A DNA stretch of 64,000 nucleotides from Sphingomonas koreensis (GCA_006438735.1 RCZF01000007.1:66675-130674); one strand, 5' to 3'. Shown: positions 1 through 14,910, counted from the stretch's first letter. A program made the numbers and translations. Notes: a model not told the origin generated them from the letters alone.

Positions 1-147
1 CAGGAAGCGCGTGCCGACACGGTTCCAGAACGCGCCGCTTTTCAACGAAGCGACACGGCCGGTCGCGGCGGCGCCGTCCGGCGCGGGTTGCGGGGCCAGC
101 GAAGCCTTGAATGCCGTCATGCCGCTCATGCCGCTCATGCCGCTCAT
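1..147 (-). CDS. lhaA: LhaA/PucC-family light-harvesting complex assembly protein, N-terminus only
   Basis: Only the first 49 codons lie in the window; the gene continues past the left edge. The ATG at 147 overlaps the bchM stop (ATGA), so it is translationally coupled to bchM. The visible protein starts with MSG repeated three times, then a short Pro/Ala-rich stretch and a segment FWNRVGTRFL that precedes the first membrane span in LhaA/PucC proteins. Known family: 12-helix MFS-like proteins that help assemble LH1 and handle bacteriochlorophyll. The call rests mainly on position, because bchM-lhaA-puhABC is the usual order in proteobacterial clusters. Four in-frame ATGs spaced 9 nt apart make the exact start uncertain. 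Confidence 0.65.
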   Translation of the reverse strand, partial: MSGMSGMSGMTAFKASLAPQPAPDGAAATGRVASLKSGAFWNRVGTRFL

Positions 148-150
148 GCC
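118..150 (-). repeat. Tandem 9-bp repeat with stacked start codons
   Basis: On the minus strand the unit ATGAGCGGC is repeated three times and followed by a fourth ATG. The repeat covers the bchM stop codon and the lhaA start. A change in copy number would keep the frame and only add or remove Met-Ser-Gly units and alternative ATGs. Confidence 0.8.
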
Positions 151-830
151 GTGATCACCTCGATCGCATGGCTGGTGTAGAAGCTCGCCGAAATCCGCCG
201 ATCGCGGCCGATCCGCGCGTTGGGCAAGGCGTTCCTGATCAGCGTGCGGAGCAGCCGATCGCGCACCGGCAGGATCGCCGGCGAGCGGTCGCTACGCGGA
301 AACAGCCGGCCCATGCCGAGCATCGCCATCAGCAAGGGGGTCTGCGGCGCGAAGGTGAAAGCGATGGTGCCACGCGTGCGCTCGGCCAGCGCCTTCACCA
401 CATCGACGATGTCGAACGATTTGTAGTGGATAAGCGAATCCATCGCCACGACATGATCGAAGCGCCCGAGCGCGGGATCGAGCATGTCGCCGACCCGCCA
501 ATCGATCGCGAGCCCCGCGGGCGCGCGGTCGCGGGCAATCTCGACCAGGCTGCCGGCGACGTCGATCGCCACCACCTCGGCGCCGCGCTCGGCCGCCGCG
601 ACGGCCAGCGCGCCGGTGCCGCAGCCGGCGTCGAGCAGGCGCATGCCCGTCATGTCCGCGGGCAGCCAGCCGAGCAAGGTACCACGCATCTCGGTGCGGC
701 CGGCGCGCACCGTGGCGCGAATGCCGCTGACCGGGGCATCGGAGGTGAGCTGCTCCCACGCCTTAGCCGCGGTGCGGTCGAAATAGGTTTCCAGGTTCCC
801 GCGGAACCGATCGTAAGTCGCCGTCGTCAT
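144..830 (-). CDS. bchM: Mg-protoporphyrin IX O-methyltransferase BchM
   Basis: The 228-residue protein transfers a methyl group from S-adenosylmethionine to the C13 propionate of Mg-protoporphyrin IX, the step after Mg chelation in bacteriochlorophyll synthesis. The SAM-binding motif LLDAGCGTGALA lies at about residues 65-76, followed by an acidic strand end (VVAID) and the GRFDHVVAMDSLIHY segment typical of BchM. The length is normal for the family. The gene starts 1 nt after the bchL stop and its stop overlaps the lhaA ATG, so it is part of the bchFNBHLM-lhaA operon. Assignment is secure from motifs and context. Confidence 0.95.
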   Translation of the reverse strand: MTTATYDRFRGNLETYFDRTAAKAWEQLTSDAPVSGIRATVRAGRTEMRGTLLGWLPADMTGMRLLDAGCGTGALAVAAAERGAEVVAIDVAGSLVEIARDRAPAGLAIDWRVGDMLDPALGRFDHVVAMDSLIHYKSFDIVDVVKALAERTRGTIAFTFAPQTPLLMAMLGMGRLFPRSDRSPAILPVRDRLLRTLIRNALPNARIGRDRRISASFYTSHAIEVITA

Positions 831-831
831 C

Positions 832-5411
<4,580 letters not shown>

Positions 5412-5422
<11 letters not shown>

Positions 5423-7004
5423 AATGCGCCTTGGCATCATAGAGCGTGGTGACGGTGATCGTCGCGACGCCTTGTTCTGCGGCGAATTTCTCGGTGTTCC
5501 GCCGCGCCTTGCCGCGCACGAAAAACGGGATTTTGAGGAGCTCTCTTTCCGCTTCCGTCGTCCAGCCGCCATCGTCACTCTGGCCTTGTTCCGGGGCCCA
5601 CTCATGCAGCGGCGAAGACGCTGCTTGTTGCTCGGTGGATGCCGGAACGACTCCGGCATGACGGTTCGCCGTCGGCGCCGACCCATGCCCCAAATGGCTC
5701 GCGCCGCTGGCGTCCGAAAACTCGAAATCGTCACGGAACATCGTCAGCAGATGTTCCTCCAGCCCCATCACCAGCGGATGGACCCAAGTGTCGAAAAGCA
5801 CGTTCGCGCCCTCGAACCCCATTTGCGGCGAGTAGCGCGCCGGGAAATCTTGGACGTGCACCGGTGCCGAAATCACCGCGCAGGGAATGCGCAGCCGCTT
5901 GGCGATGTGGCGCTCCATCTGCGTGCCGAGCACCAGCTCGGGCTGGAGTGCGGCGATCGCTTCCTCGACCGCGAGGTAGTCGTCGGTGATCAGCGGCTCG
6001 ACGCCGTAGAGCGCCGCTGCCGCGCGCAGATCGCGGGCGAATTCGCGGTTGTAGCAGCCCAGCCCGACGACCTCGAAGCCGAGCTCGTCGCGCGCCACGC
6101 GGGCGGCGGCGATCGCGTGCGTCGCATCGCCGAACACGAACACGCGCTTGCCGGTGAGATAGGTCGAATCGACCGAGCGGCTCCACCACGGCATATTAGA
6201 GGTATCGAGTGATGCGGCGGCATCGATGCCGGCAAGTGCGGCGACCTCGGCGATGAAATCGCGCGTCGCGCCGTAGCCGATCGGCACGGTGCGCACGGTC
6301 TTCTGGCCGAACGTCTTTTCCAGCCAGCGCACCGTGGTGTCGCCGATTTCGGGATAGAGCAGGATGTTGAAATCTGCCGCGCCGATCGTCGCGATCTCGG
6401 CCGGCGATGCGCCGAGCGGCGCCACCATATGAACATCGACGCCGAGCATATCGAGCAGCCGCGTCACCTCGATCACATCGTCGCGGTGGCGAAAGCCCAG
6501 CGCGGTCGGCCCGATCAGATTGGCGCGGGGGCGGCGGCCGTCGCGCGGCGCCGGCCGGGCGTCCTTGTCGGCGAGCTTGCGCACCAGCTGATAGAAGGTT
6601 TCCGCCGCGCCCCAATTCTCCTTGCGCTGATAGCTCGGCAGCTCGAGCGCGACGACCGGGCAGGGCAGACGCATCGCCTCTGCGAGACCGGCGGGATCGT
6701 CCTGGATCAGTTCGGCGGTGCACGATGCGCCGACCAGCATCGCCTGCGGTTGAAACCGCGCATAGGCGTCGCGCGCGGCGCGCTGGAACAACTCGGCGGT
6801 ATCCTTGCCGAGATCGCGCGCCTGAAACGTGGTGTAGGTGACCGGCGGCCGCTTGCCGCGGCGTTCGATCATCGTGAACAGCAGGTCGGCATAGGTATCG
6901 CCCTGCGGCGCGTGAAGCACGTAGTGCACGCCTTCCATTGCCGTCGCGATCCTCATGGCTCCTACGTGCGGCGGGCCTTCATAGGTCCAGACGGTTAGCT
7001 GCAT
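5412..7004 (-). CDS. bchB: Dark protochlorophyllide reductase subunit BchB, with an unusual insertion
   Basis: The 530-residue BchB forms the catalytic heterotetramer with BchN and reduces the C17-C18 double bond of protochlorophyllide. Asp36 (APQGDTY), the unusual aspartate ligand of the NB cluster, is present, and Cys94 lies in GASCTAEL. The C-terminal PCP-reductase-type domain (about residues 482-530) is intact. Between the main body and this domain, residues about 447-478 are encoded by a palindromic repeat otherwise seen in an intergenic region at 53.3 kb. The insertion keeps the frame and lies in what should be a flexible linker, so function is probably retained. The gene starts 4 nt after the bchN stop. 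Confidence 0.96.
5573..5664 (-). repeat. Palindromic repeat element inserted in frame in bchB
   Basis: Read on the minus strand, the element begins CCGTCATGCCGGAGTCGT followed by TCCGGCATCC and ends with GGGCCCCGGAACAAGGCC then AGAGTGACGA. Both arms match the two arms of the intergenic element at 53313-53410 (CCGTCATGCCGGACTTGT..TCCGGCATCC and GGACCCCGGAACAAGTCC..GGGGTGACGA). About 92 bp therefore appear to be a copy of that dispersed element, translated as about 31 residues in the BchB linker. Confidence 0.8.
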
Positions 7005-7008
7005 CGCC

Positions 7009-8834
<1,826 letters not shown>

Positions 8835-8863
8835 CGCTTCCCGCCTGCCTCTAGCCCGATCGA

Positions 8864-8905
8864 AGACTAGGTCAGCCCGTCATAAAGTGTCAACTGGAAT
8901 TGACG
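8864..8905 (-). promoter_or_regulatory. bchF operon promoter with PpsR-type operator
   Basis: The palindrome TGTCAACTGGAATTGACG (8888-8905) fits TGT-N12-AC(A/G), the PpsR/CrtJ type. Read on the minus strand its right half supplies a -35-like TTGACA, followed by an 18-nt spacer and TAGTCT (8869-8864) as a possible -10, leaving a leader of about 23 nt before bchF. Repressor binding would cover the -35. The bchG upstream region has the same arrangement. Inferred, not tested. Confidence 0.65.
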
Positions 8906-9056
8906 TCCAAAAAATTTTACATATGCTGCAACGCGGGATAGGTTGTGAGTTGTAAGGGGCGGCCGATGGGCATAACGTGCGAGTCGGGCGAGGCGGCAAA
9001 ATATGGCGTCATGTCAGGTGCGCAGTGCGTTTGGACCAGGCTGGGGAGAGCCGGTT

Positions 9057-9956
9057 ATGCCGTCGATTACCGAGTTTCAAAAAAAACCATCGGTCGCTCA
9101 CAACGCCAATTTTGGCCGCAATCAAGAAAGCCGATCCGATCGCCTCGCGGCATTTCGCGTGCGCGCGGATGTGCAATACGAGCGATCGCTTTCGAAACTG
9201 ATCGAAAGCGAAATCATTCCCCGTCTGATGGTCGCGCACATGGGCGACTCCGGTCCCGTTGGCGAGCACGCCGGCGCATCGACGATCAGCGCTGCCGAGG
9301 TCGAGGCCTTCGCCCCGATGACGCTTCAGATCGAAGCGGATACGCTGCTCGATCATGTCGAGCGCTTGCTCCATCGCGGCGTTTCGGTGGAAACGGTGCT
9401 GATCGATTTGCTGGCCCCTGCGGCGCGGATCCTCGGCGAGTTCTGGGAAGACGATCGCTGCGATTTCGTCGATGTGACGATGGGGCTGTGGCGGCTCCAG
9501 GAAGTAGTGCACGAGCTTGCCGCCCGCTTGCCGGCCGATCGCCAGAGCAGCGAGCGGCGTGCGTTGTTTGCCGCGATGCCGGGCGATCATCACAGCTTCG
9601 GCGCGGTCGTCGTCGACGAACTGTTCTGCCGGGCGGGCTGGATCACCGATCGCCTCAGCGAAGCGGAGACTGCCGATTTGGTGGCCCGGGTCTCATCGGA
9701 ATGGTTCGATCTGGTCGGATTGACGATCAGTCTCGATTGCCATATTGGCGCGCTGCCTTCGGTTATCGTTGCGCTGCGCAATGCATCCCGAAATCCCCAA
9801 CTGTGCGTGATGGTGGGCGGCCGGATTTTCGTCCGCGATCCCGCACTCGCCGCGCAAGTGGGGGCCGATGGGACGGCGAGCGATGCGAAGCTTGCCGTCA
9901 AGGTGGCTGCAGGATTGGTCAACGCGGTGGAGCGCGAGCCGATCGACTGCGGCTAA
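9057..9956 (+). CDS. ppaA: AerR/PpaA-type B12-binding antirepressor of PpsR
   Basis: The 299-residue protein has a C-terminal cobalamin-binding domain with the motif D177-H-H179-S-F-G182 (D-x-H-x-x-G), preceded by a helical B12-cap-like region with FAPMTLQIEADTLLDHV and FWEDDRCDFVDVTMG. Known role of the family: it binds B12 in a light-dependent way and counters the repressor PpsR/CrtJ. Gene order supports this, since ppsR follows after 33 nt. Start 9057 was preferred because GGGGAGAG lies 7-8 nt upstream; an ATG at 9003 would add 18 residues. The histidine in the motif could ligate cobalt. Confidence 0.88.
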   Translation: MPSITEFQKKPSVAHNANFGRNQESRSDRLAAFRVRADVQYERSLSKLIESEIIPRLMVAHMGDSGPVGEHAGASTISAAEVEAFAPMTLQIEADTLLDHVERLLHRGVSVETVLIDLLAPAARILGEFWEDDRCDFVDVTMGLWRLQEVVHELAARLPADRQSSERRALFAAMPGDHHSFGAVVVDELFCRAGWITDRLSEAETADLVARVSSEWFDLVGLTISLDCHIGALPSVIVALRNASRNPQLCVMVGGRIFVRDPALAAQVGADGTASDAKLAVKVAAGLVNAVEREPIDCG

Positions 9957-9989
9957 ACAGATGTTTCCCAGGAGCGTTGCGGGTCGGCG

Positions 9990-11420
9990 ATGAATAAGCA
10001 TCACCCACCATCCGGGCAGAGCGCCTTTGCCGCTCCCGATGAACTGCCGGGTTCCCTCAGCGCACGCGTCGCTGCATCCGTGCTCGCCGCAGTGGGCGAT
10101 GTTGCATTCGTGCTCGATGCCGAGGGCACGATTCTCGACGCAGCGGTATCGAATGTCGAGCTCGCGCCGCACGGCTTTGCCAATTGGGCGGGACGGGGCT
10201 GGGCCGACACCGTGACCGACGAAAGCAAGGGCAAGATCCCGGAAATGCTTGCCGCCGCCGCGACCGGCGGCGCGGCGCGCTGGCGCCAGGTCAACCATCT
10301 CTCCCCCGCCGGCGAAGTGCCGGTGCGGTATCTGGTGATGGGGCTGGGCGATCACGGCCGGCTGATCGCGATCGGCCGCGACATGCGCGTGGCGGCCGCG
10401 ATCCAGCAGCGGCTGTTGCAGACGCAGCAGTCGCTCGAGCGCGATTACATCCGGCTGCGCCAGGCCGAAGCGCGCTATCGCCTGCTGTTCGATATGGCCT
10501 CCGAGCCGGTGTTGATCGTCGATGCTGCGACACGCCGGATCCGCGAGGCCAATCCCGCAAGCTACCGCGTGCTCGGCGCCAAGGAGGGCGCGCTCGCCGA
10601 TCAGCCGGTCAGCTCGATCGTCGATCCGCAGGACCGTGAGTTGTTCGTCGCGCATCTCGGCGCCGCCGAGGCGGCAGACGATCTGCGGCCGGTGACGGTG
10701 CGGCTCAAACATGGCCATGATGAAGCGCGGATTTCGGCGCGGCTGTTCCGCCAGGCGCGCACGGCGTTGCTCGTCGTCAAGATCGCCGCGGTCGAAGTCG
10801 GGAACGCCGGGCGCGAATTCGATGCCACGCTGAGCGACGTGATCGAGCATATGCCGGATGCATTCGTGCTCGCCGATAGCGACCTCAACGTGCTTACCGC
10901 CAACGCCGCGTTCGTCGAGCTGACCGAAATGTCCTCCGCCGACCGGGTCAACGGCGCGCGACTCGGTGCCTGGCTCGGGCGGCCTGGCATCGATCTCGAA
11001 CTGATCGTCGGGCAATTGCGCGAGCACGGATCGGTGCGCAACGTCGCGACGATCATGCGCGGCGCGGCCGGCGGGCAGGAAGAAATCGAGGTTTCGGGAG
11101 TCGTCGCCCCGCGCGAGGAAGGCGATTGCTACGGCTTCACGATCCGCAACGTCGGCCGCCGCCTGCGCGGCGCGCCAAGCGCGGAACGCGGGTTGCCCCG
11201 ATCGGTCGAGCAGCTCACCGAGCTGGTCGGCCGGATGTCGCTCAAGGACATCGTGCGCGAGAGCACCGATCTGATCGAGCGTCTGTGCATCGAAGCTGCG
11301 CTGGCCTATACGTCGGACAATCGCGCCTCGGCCGCGGAAATCCTCGGCGTCAGCCGCCAAAGCCTTTATTCCAAGCTCCATCGACACGGGATCGGCAATC
11401 TGGTTTCCGGCGTCAGCTAA
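9990..11420 (+). CDS. ppsR: Transcriptional repressor PpsR (CrtJ)
   Basis: The 476-residue protein represses photosynthesis genes under aerobic or high-light conditions. It shows three PAS-like regions (about 30-140, 165-265 and 290-385), a glutamine-rich coiled linker after the first (IQQRLLQTQQSLERDY), and a C-terminal Fis-type helix-turn-helix (about 425-470, ASAAEILGVSRQSLYSKLHRHG). Only two cysteines occur: Cys380 and Cys433. Cys433 sits just before the HTH, as does the redox cysteine of characterised homologues; the second, central cysteine described in Rhodobacter appears absent. Candidate target sites lie before bchF and bchG. Confidence 0.95.
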   Translation: MNKHHPPSGQSAFAAPDELPGSLSARVAASVLAAVGDVAFVLDAEGTILDAAVSNVELAPHGFANWAGRGWADTVTDESKGKIPEMLAAAATGGAARWRQVNHLSPAGEVPVRYLVMGLGDHGRLIAIGRDMRVAAAIQQRLLQTQQSLERDYIRLRQAEARYRLLFDMASEPVLIVDAATRRIREANPASYRVLGAKEGALADQPVSSIVDPQDRELFVAHLGAAEAADDLRPVTVRLKHGHDEARISARLFRQARTALLVVKIAAVEVGNAGREFDATLSDVIEHMPDAFVLADSDLNVLTANAAFVELTEMSSADRVNGARLGAWLGRPGIDLELIVGQLREHGSVRNVATIMRGAAGGQEEIEVSGVVAPREEGDCYGFTIRNVGRRLRGAPSAERGLPRSVEQLTELVGRMSLKDIVRESTDLIERLCIEAALAYTSDNRASAAEILGVSRQSLYSKLHRHGIGNLVSGVS

Positions 11421-11445
11421 CGTCAGTGTTTTGAGACAAAATGAG

Positions 11446-11486
11446 TGTCAATTCTGTTTGACGCTTGTTGGTGCCCGGCCTAGCCT
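11446..11486 (+). promoter_or_regulatory. bchG operon promoter with PpsR-type operator
   Basis: TGTCAATTCTGTTTGACG (11446-11463) is a TGT-N12-ACG palindrome like that before bchF. TTGACG (11458-11463) is followed by a 17-nt spacer and TAGCCT (11481-11486). If used, transcription would start at or next to the bchG ATG at 11493, giving a nearly leaderless mRNA. Inferred. Confidence 0.6.
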
Positions 11487-11492
11487 CCTGAC

Positions 11493-12401
11493 ATGGTTCG
11501 ATCGACGACATCGACGCTCGCCACCCCGCCGCCGCGCTGGCGCGATGTCCTCGAATTGCTCAAGCCGATCACTTGGTTTCCGCCGATCTGGGCGTTCATG
11601 TGCGGTGTCGTCTCGTCGGGTGTTTCGCTTGGCGAGCGCTGGCCGTTCCTGATCGCCGGCGTCTTGCTCACGGGGCCGCTGGTGTGCGGCACTAGCCAGG
11701 CCTGCAACGATTGGTTCGATCGCCATGTCGATGCGATCAACGAGCCCAACCGGCCGATCCCGTCTGGCCGGATTGCCGGCCATTGGGGTCTGTGGATCGC
11801 CGGCATTGGCACCGCGTTGTCGCTGGTCGTTGCCTCGGCGACCGGGCGGTGGGTGCTGGCGGCGACCGCGCTGGGCCTGGTGTGCGCTTGGATTTACAGC
11901 GCGCCGCCGCTCCGGCTGAAAGCGAGCGGGCTGTGGGGCCCGGCGATCGTCGCGCTGACCTATGAGGGGCTGACCTGGTTCACTGGCGCCAGCGTGATGG
12001 CGGGGGCGCTGCCGCCGCCCGCGGTGCTCGCGGTGCTCGGCCTGTATAGCGCTGGCGCCTACGGCATCATGACGCTCAACGATTTCAAGGCAGTCGAGGG
12101 GGATGTCGCCACCGGCGTGCGCTCGCTGCCGGTGGTGATGGGGGTCGGTCCGGCGGCGCGGCTGGCCTGCGTCGTGATGGCGGCGCCGCAACTCGTGGTT
12201 GTCGCGCTGCTGCTGCACTGGGGTCACCGCGCCGTCGCCGCCGCCGTCGGCGCGCTGCTGATCGGCCAATTACTGCTGATGATTCGGCTGCTGCGCGATC
12301 CGCGCCGGCATACGCCCTGGTATAATGCCACCGGCACCACACTCTATGTGTTCGGCATGCTGGCTGCGGCATTTGGGCTCGGCGGGGTCGCCGGGCTGTG
12401 A
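11493..12401 (+). CDS. bchG: Bacteriochlorophyll synthase BchG
   Basis: This 302-residue UbiA-type prenyltransferase esterifies bacteriochlorophyllide a with geranylgeranyl (or phytyl) diphosphate in the membrane. The first Asp-rich motif NDWFDRHVDAINEPNRPIP is at residues 72-90 and the second, LNDFKAVEGD, near residue 198. Multiple membrane helices fit the family, and WFPPIWAFMCG near the N-terminus is typical of BchG. The stop overlaps the GTG start of the next gene. It is first in the bchG-pucC-like-bchP-tspO operon. Confidence 0.96.
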   Translation: MVRSTTSTLATPPPRWRDVLELLKPITWFPPIWAFMCGVVSSGVSLGERWPFLIAGVLLTGPLVCGTSQACNDWFDRHVDAINEPNRPIPSGRIAGHWGLWIAGIGTALSLVVASATGRWVLAATALGLVCAWIYSAPPLRLKASGLWGPAIVALTYEGLTWFTGASVMAGALPPPAVLAVLGLYSAGAYGIMTLNDFKAVEGDVATGVRSLPVVMGVGPAARLACVVMAAPQLVVVALLLHWGHRAVAAAVGALLIGQLLLMIRLLRDPRRHTPWYNATGTTLYVFGMLAAAFGLGGVAGL

Positions 12402-13726
12402 CGCGGGCACCGCTCGGCTGGGGTGCGATCGTCCGGCTCGGGCTTGTGCAGAGCGCGATCGGCGCGGTGGTGATGCTGGCGACATCGTTGCTCAATCGGG
12501 TGATGGTCGTGGAATTTGCGCTGCCGGCGGCGCTGCCGGCCGGGCTGGTCGCCTGGCATTATGCGGTGCAATTGTCGCGGCCGGCCTGGGGCCACGGCTC
12601 CGATCGCGGCCGGCGGCGGACGCCGTGGATCGTCGGCGGGATGGCGGTGCTGTCGCTCGGCGCGCTGCTGGCGGTCGATGCGATCACGCTGCTGGCGGCG
12701 CGGTCGCCGGTCGGCTTCGTGCTGGCGATCCTGGCCTTCACCATGATCGGCGCGGGGGTCGGCGCGGCGGGAACGTCGTTGCTGGCCCTGCTGGCGACCA
12801 GTGTCGCGCCGGCAAGGCGTGCGGCGGCGGCATCGATCACCTGGATCATGATGGTCGCCGGCATCGTCGTCACGGCAGGCGTGGCGGGCAGCCTGATCGA
12901 CCCCTTCTCCATCCGCCGCTTGTCGCTGGTCGCCGGCGGCGTCGCGCTGGGCGCGTTCGCGCTGTCGCTGATCGCCGTCTGGGGCATCGAGGGGCCAGCC
13001 ACCGCTGTGCTGCCATCCGAACCAGAAGCGGCGCCACCGATCGGCTTTCGCGCGGCGCTCGGCGAGCTGTGGGCCGATGCCGACGCGCGGCATTTCACCA
13101 TCTTCGTGTTCATGTCGATGCTCGCTTATTCGATGCAGGACATGATCCTGGAACCGTTTGCCGGGCTGATGTTCGCTTATACCCCAGGCCAGTCGACGCA
13201 ATTGTCGGCAGTCCAGCACGGCGGGGTGCTGGCGGGGATGATTTTGGTCGGCGTCGGCGGCAGCGCCTTTGGGGGGCGCAATGCGGAGGGCATGCGGCGC
13301 TGGATCGTCGGCGGGTGCCTGGGCTCGGCGCTGGCGCTGGCGGGATTGGTTATGGCGGCGCGGATCGGCCCGGCCTGGCCGCTCGCCGCGAACATCGCCT
13401 TGCTCGGTTTCGCCAATGGCGTTTTCGCAGTCGCCGCGATCGGCGCGATGATGGGACTCGCCGGTGCGGGCAACGGGCGGCGCGAGGGCATCCGCATGGG
13501 CGTGTGGGGCGCGTCGCAGGCGATCGCCTTCGGCCTCGGCGGGCTGATCGGTGCCGTCGGTGTCGATGCCGGCCGCGCGCTGACCGGCACGACCGCGACG
13601 GCGTTCATGGCGGTATTCGGCGCGGAGGCGGTGTTGTTCATCGCCGCCGCGATTTTTTCGTTGCGCGCCGCGTCGCCGCGCACCGGCGCGAGCAGGCTGG
13701 CGGCGATGGGGAGTTTGGCGACATGA
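12398..13726 (+). CDS. PucC-family MFS protein (Bch2/Orf428 type)
   Basis: The 442-residue membrane protein has about 12 hydrophobic segments and the N-terminal block TSLLNRVMVVEFALPAALPAGLVAWHY that marks the PucC/LhaA/Bch2 family. It lies between bchG and bchP, the position of Orf428/Bch2 in Rhodobacter clusters, and is coupled to both by 4-nt overlaps (GTGA and ATGA). The start is GTG. Proposed role: handling or transport of newly made bacteriochlorophyll between BchG/BchP and the light-harvesting assembly machinery; the precise activity of this branch is not established. Confidence 0.9.
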   Translation: MTRAPLGWGAIVRLGLVQSAIGAVVMLATSLLNRVMVVEFALPAALPAGLVAWHYAVQLSRPAWGHGSDRGRRRTPWIVGGMAVLSLGALLAVDAITLLAARSPVGFVLAILAFTMIGAGVGAAGTSLLALLATSVAPARRAAAASITWIMMVAGIVVTAGVAGSLIDPFSIRRLSLVAGGVALGAFALSLIAVWGIEGPATAVLPSEPEAAPPIGFRAALGELWADADARHFTIFVFMSMLAYSMQDMILEPFAGLMFAYTPGQSTQLSAVQHGGVLAGMILVGVGGSAFGGRNAEGMRRWIVGGCLGSALALAGLVMAARIGPAWPLAANIALLGFANGVFAVAAIGAMMGLAGAGNGRREGIRMGVWGASQAIAFGLGGLIGAVGVDAGRALTGTTATAFMAVFGAEAVLFIAAAIFSLRAASPRTGASRLAAMGSLAT

Positions 13727-14910
13727 TTGACGGTATAGAGCAGGACGTTGTCGTCGTCGGCGGCGGTCCTTCCGGGGCGACCGCGGCGACCGATCTGGCG
13801 GCGAAAGGGCGGCGCGTTCTGCTGCTCGATCGCGCCGGCCGGATCAAGCCGTGTGGCGGCGCGATCCCGCCGCGGCTGATCCGCGATTTCGCCATTCCCG
13901 ATCACCTCTTGGTCGGCCGCGCCACCTCGGCTCGGATGATCGCGCCATCCGATCGTTCGGTCGATATGCCGGTCGGCGACGGCTTTGTCGGCATGGTCGA
14001 TCGCGACAGTTTTGACGAATGGCTGCGCGCGCGCGCGGCATCGACGGGCGCCGAACGTCGCACCGGCACCTTCGAGCGGATCGAGCGCGACGACGATGGC
14101 TGCGCCGTCGTCGTTTATACAGAAGTGCGCGGCGGTGCCGAAATCCGGGTTCGCACCAAAAGCGTGATCGGCGCCGATGGCGCGCGATCGGGGGTCGCGC
14201 GCGCGGTGCTCAAGGGCGCCGACCGCGTGCCCTGCGTGTTCGCCTATCATGAGGTCATCCGATCGCCGGCGCTCGGCGATCCTGCGTTCGATCGGAGCCG
14301 GTGCGACGTTGTCTATCAGGGTGAGTTTTCCCCTGATTTCTATGCCTGGGTGTTTCCGCATGGCGATACCGCGAGCATCGGTGTCGGCAGCGCCAACAAG
14401 GGTTTCGCGCTGCGCGATTCGGTCGCCCGTTTGCGCGCCAAGAACGGGCTCGACGGATGCGAGACGATCCGCCGCGAAGGCGCGCCGATCCCGCTCAAGC
14501 CGCTCAAGCGATGGGATAACGGCCGCGACATCGTCGTCGCCGGCGATGCCGCCGGGGTGGTCGCCCCCGCCTCGGGCGAGGGTATTTATTACGCGATGAC
14601 GGGCGGACGGTGTGCCGCCGAGGCGGTCGACCGCTTCCTCGCCACCGGCGACGCCCGTGCGCTCAAGCTGGCGCGCAAGCGCTTTATGCGCGCGCACGGC
14701 CGGGTGTTCTGGATATTGGGGATGATGCAATATTTCTGGTATCGCAGCGACAAGCGGCGCGAGCGCTTCGTCAAGATTTGCGAGGATCCCGATGTCCAGC
14801 ATCTCACTTGGGAAGCCTATATGAACAAGGAATTGGTGCGCGCCCGGCCGATGGCGCACGCGCGCATCTTCTTCAACGATATGAGGCACTTGTTGGGATC
14901 GGCGGCCTGA
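13723..14910 (+). CDS. bchP: Geranylgeranyl reductase BchP
   Basis: The 395-residue FAD-dependent reductase converts geranylgeranyl to phytyl, on bacteriochlorophyll or on the diphosphate. It shows the N-terminal dinucleotide-binding motif VVVVGGGPSGATAA (about 9-22), the KPCGGAIPPRLI block typical of the family, and GDAAGVVAPASGEGIYYAM for the FAD pyrophosphate. The open frame extends far upstream in another gene's shadow; the ATG at 13723 overlaps the stop of the PucC-like gene and gives the normal N-terminus. Confidence 0.96.
   Translation: MIDGIEQDVVVVGGGPSGATAATDLAAKGRRVLLLDRAGRIKPCGGAIPPRLIRDFAIPDHLLVGRATSARMIAPSDRSVDMPVGDGFVGMVDRDSFDEWLRARAASTGAERRTGTFERIERDDDGCAVVVYTEVRGGAEIRVRTKSVIGADGARSGVARAVLKGADRVPCVFAYHEVIRSPALGDPAFDRSRCDVVYQGEFSPDFYAWVFPHGDTASIGVGSANKGFALRDSVARLRAKNGLDGCETIRREGAPIPLKPLKRWDNGRDIVVAGDAAGVVAPASGEGIYYAMTGGRCAAEAVDRFLATGDARALKLARKRFMRAHGRVFWILGMMQYFWYRSDKRRERFVKICEDPDVQHLTWEAYMNKELVRARPMAHARIFFNDMRHLLGSAA

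Noticed and set aside
5423..5734. N-terminal extension of bchH
   Set aside because: It would overlap bchB by over 300 nt and adds Arg/Ser-rich sequence not seen in BchH; the ATG at 5422 gives the normal start.
9693..11387. 564-codon minus-strand open frame opposite ppsR and ppaA
   Set aside because: Product is rich in Arg, Asp, His and Ala with no domain; it is the usual antisense shadow of a high-GC gene, and ppsR on the other strand has clear PAS and HTH features.
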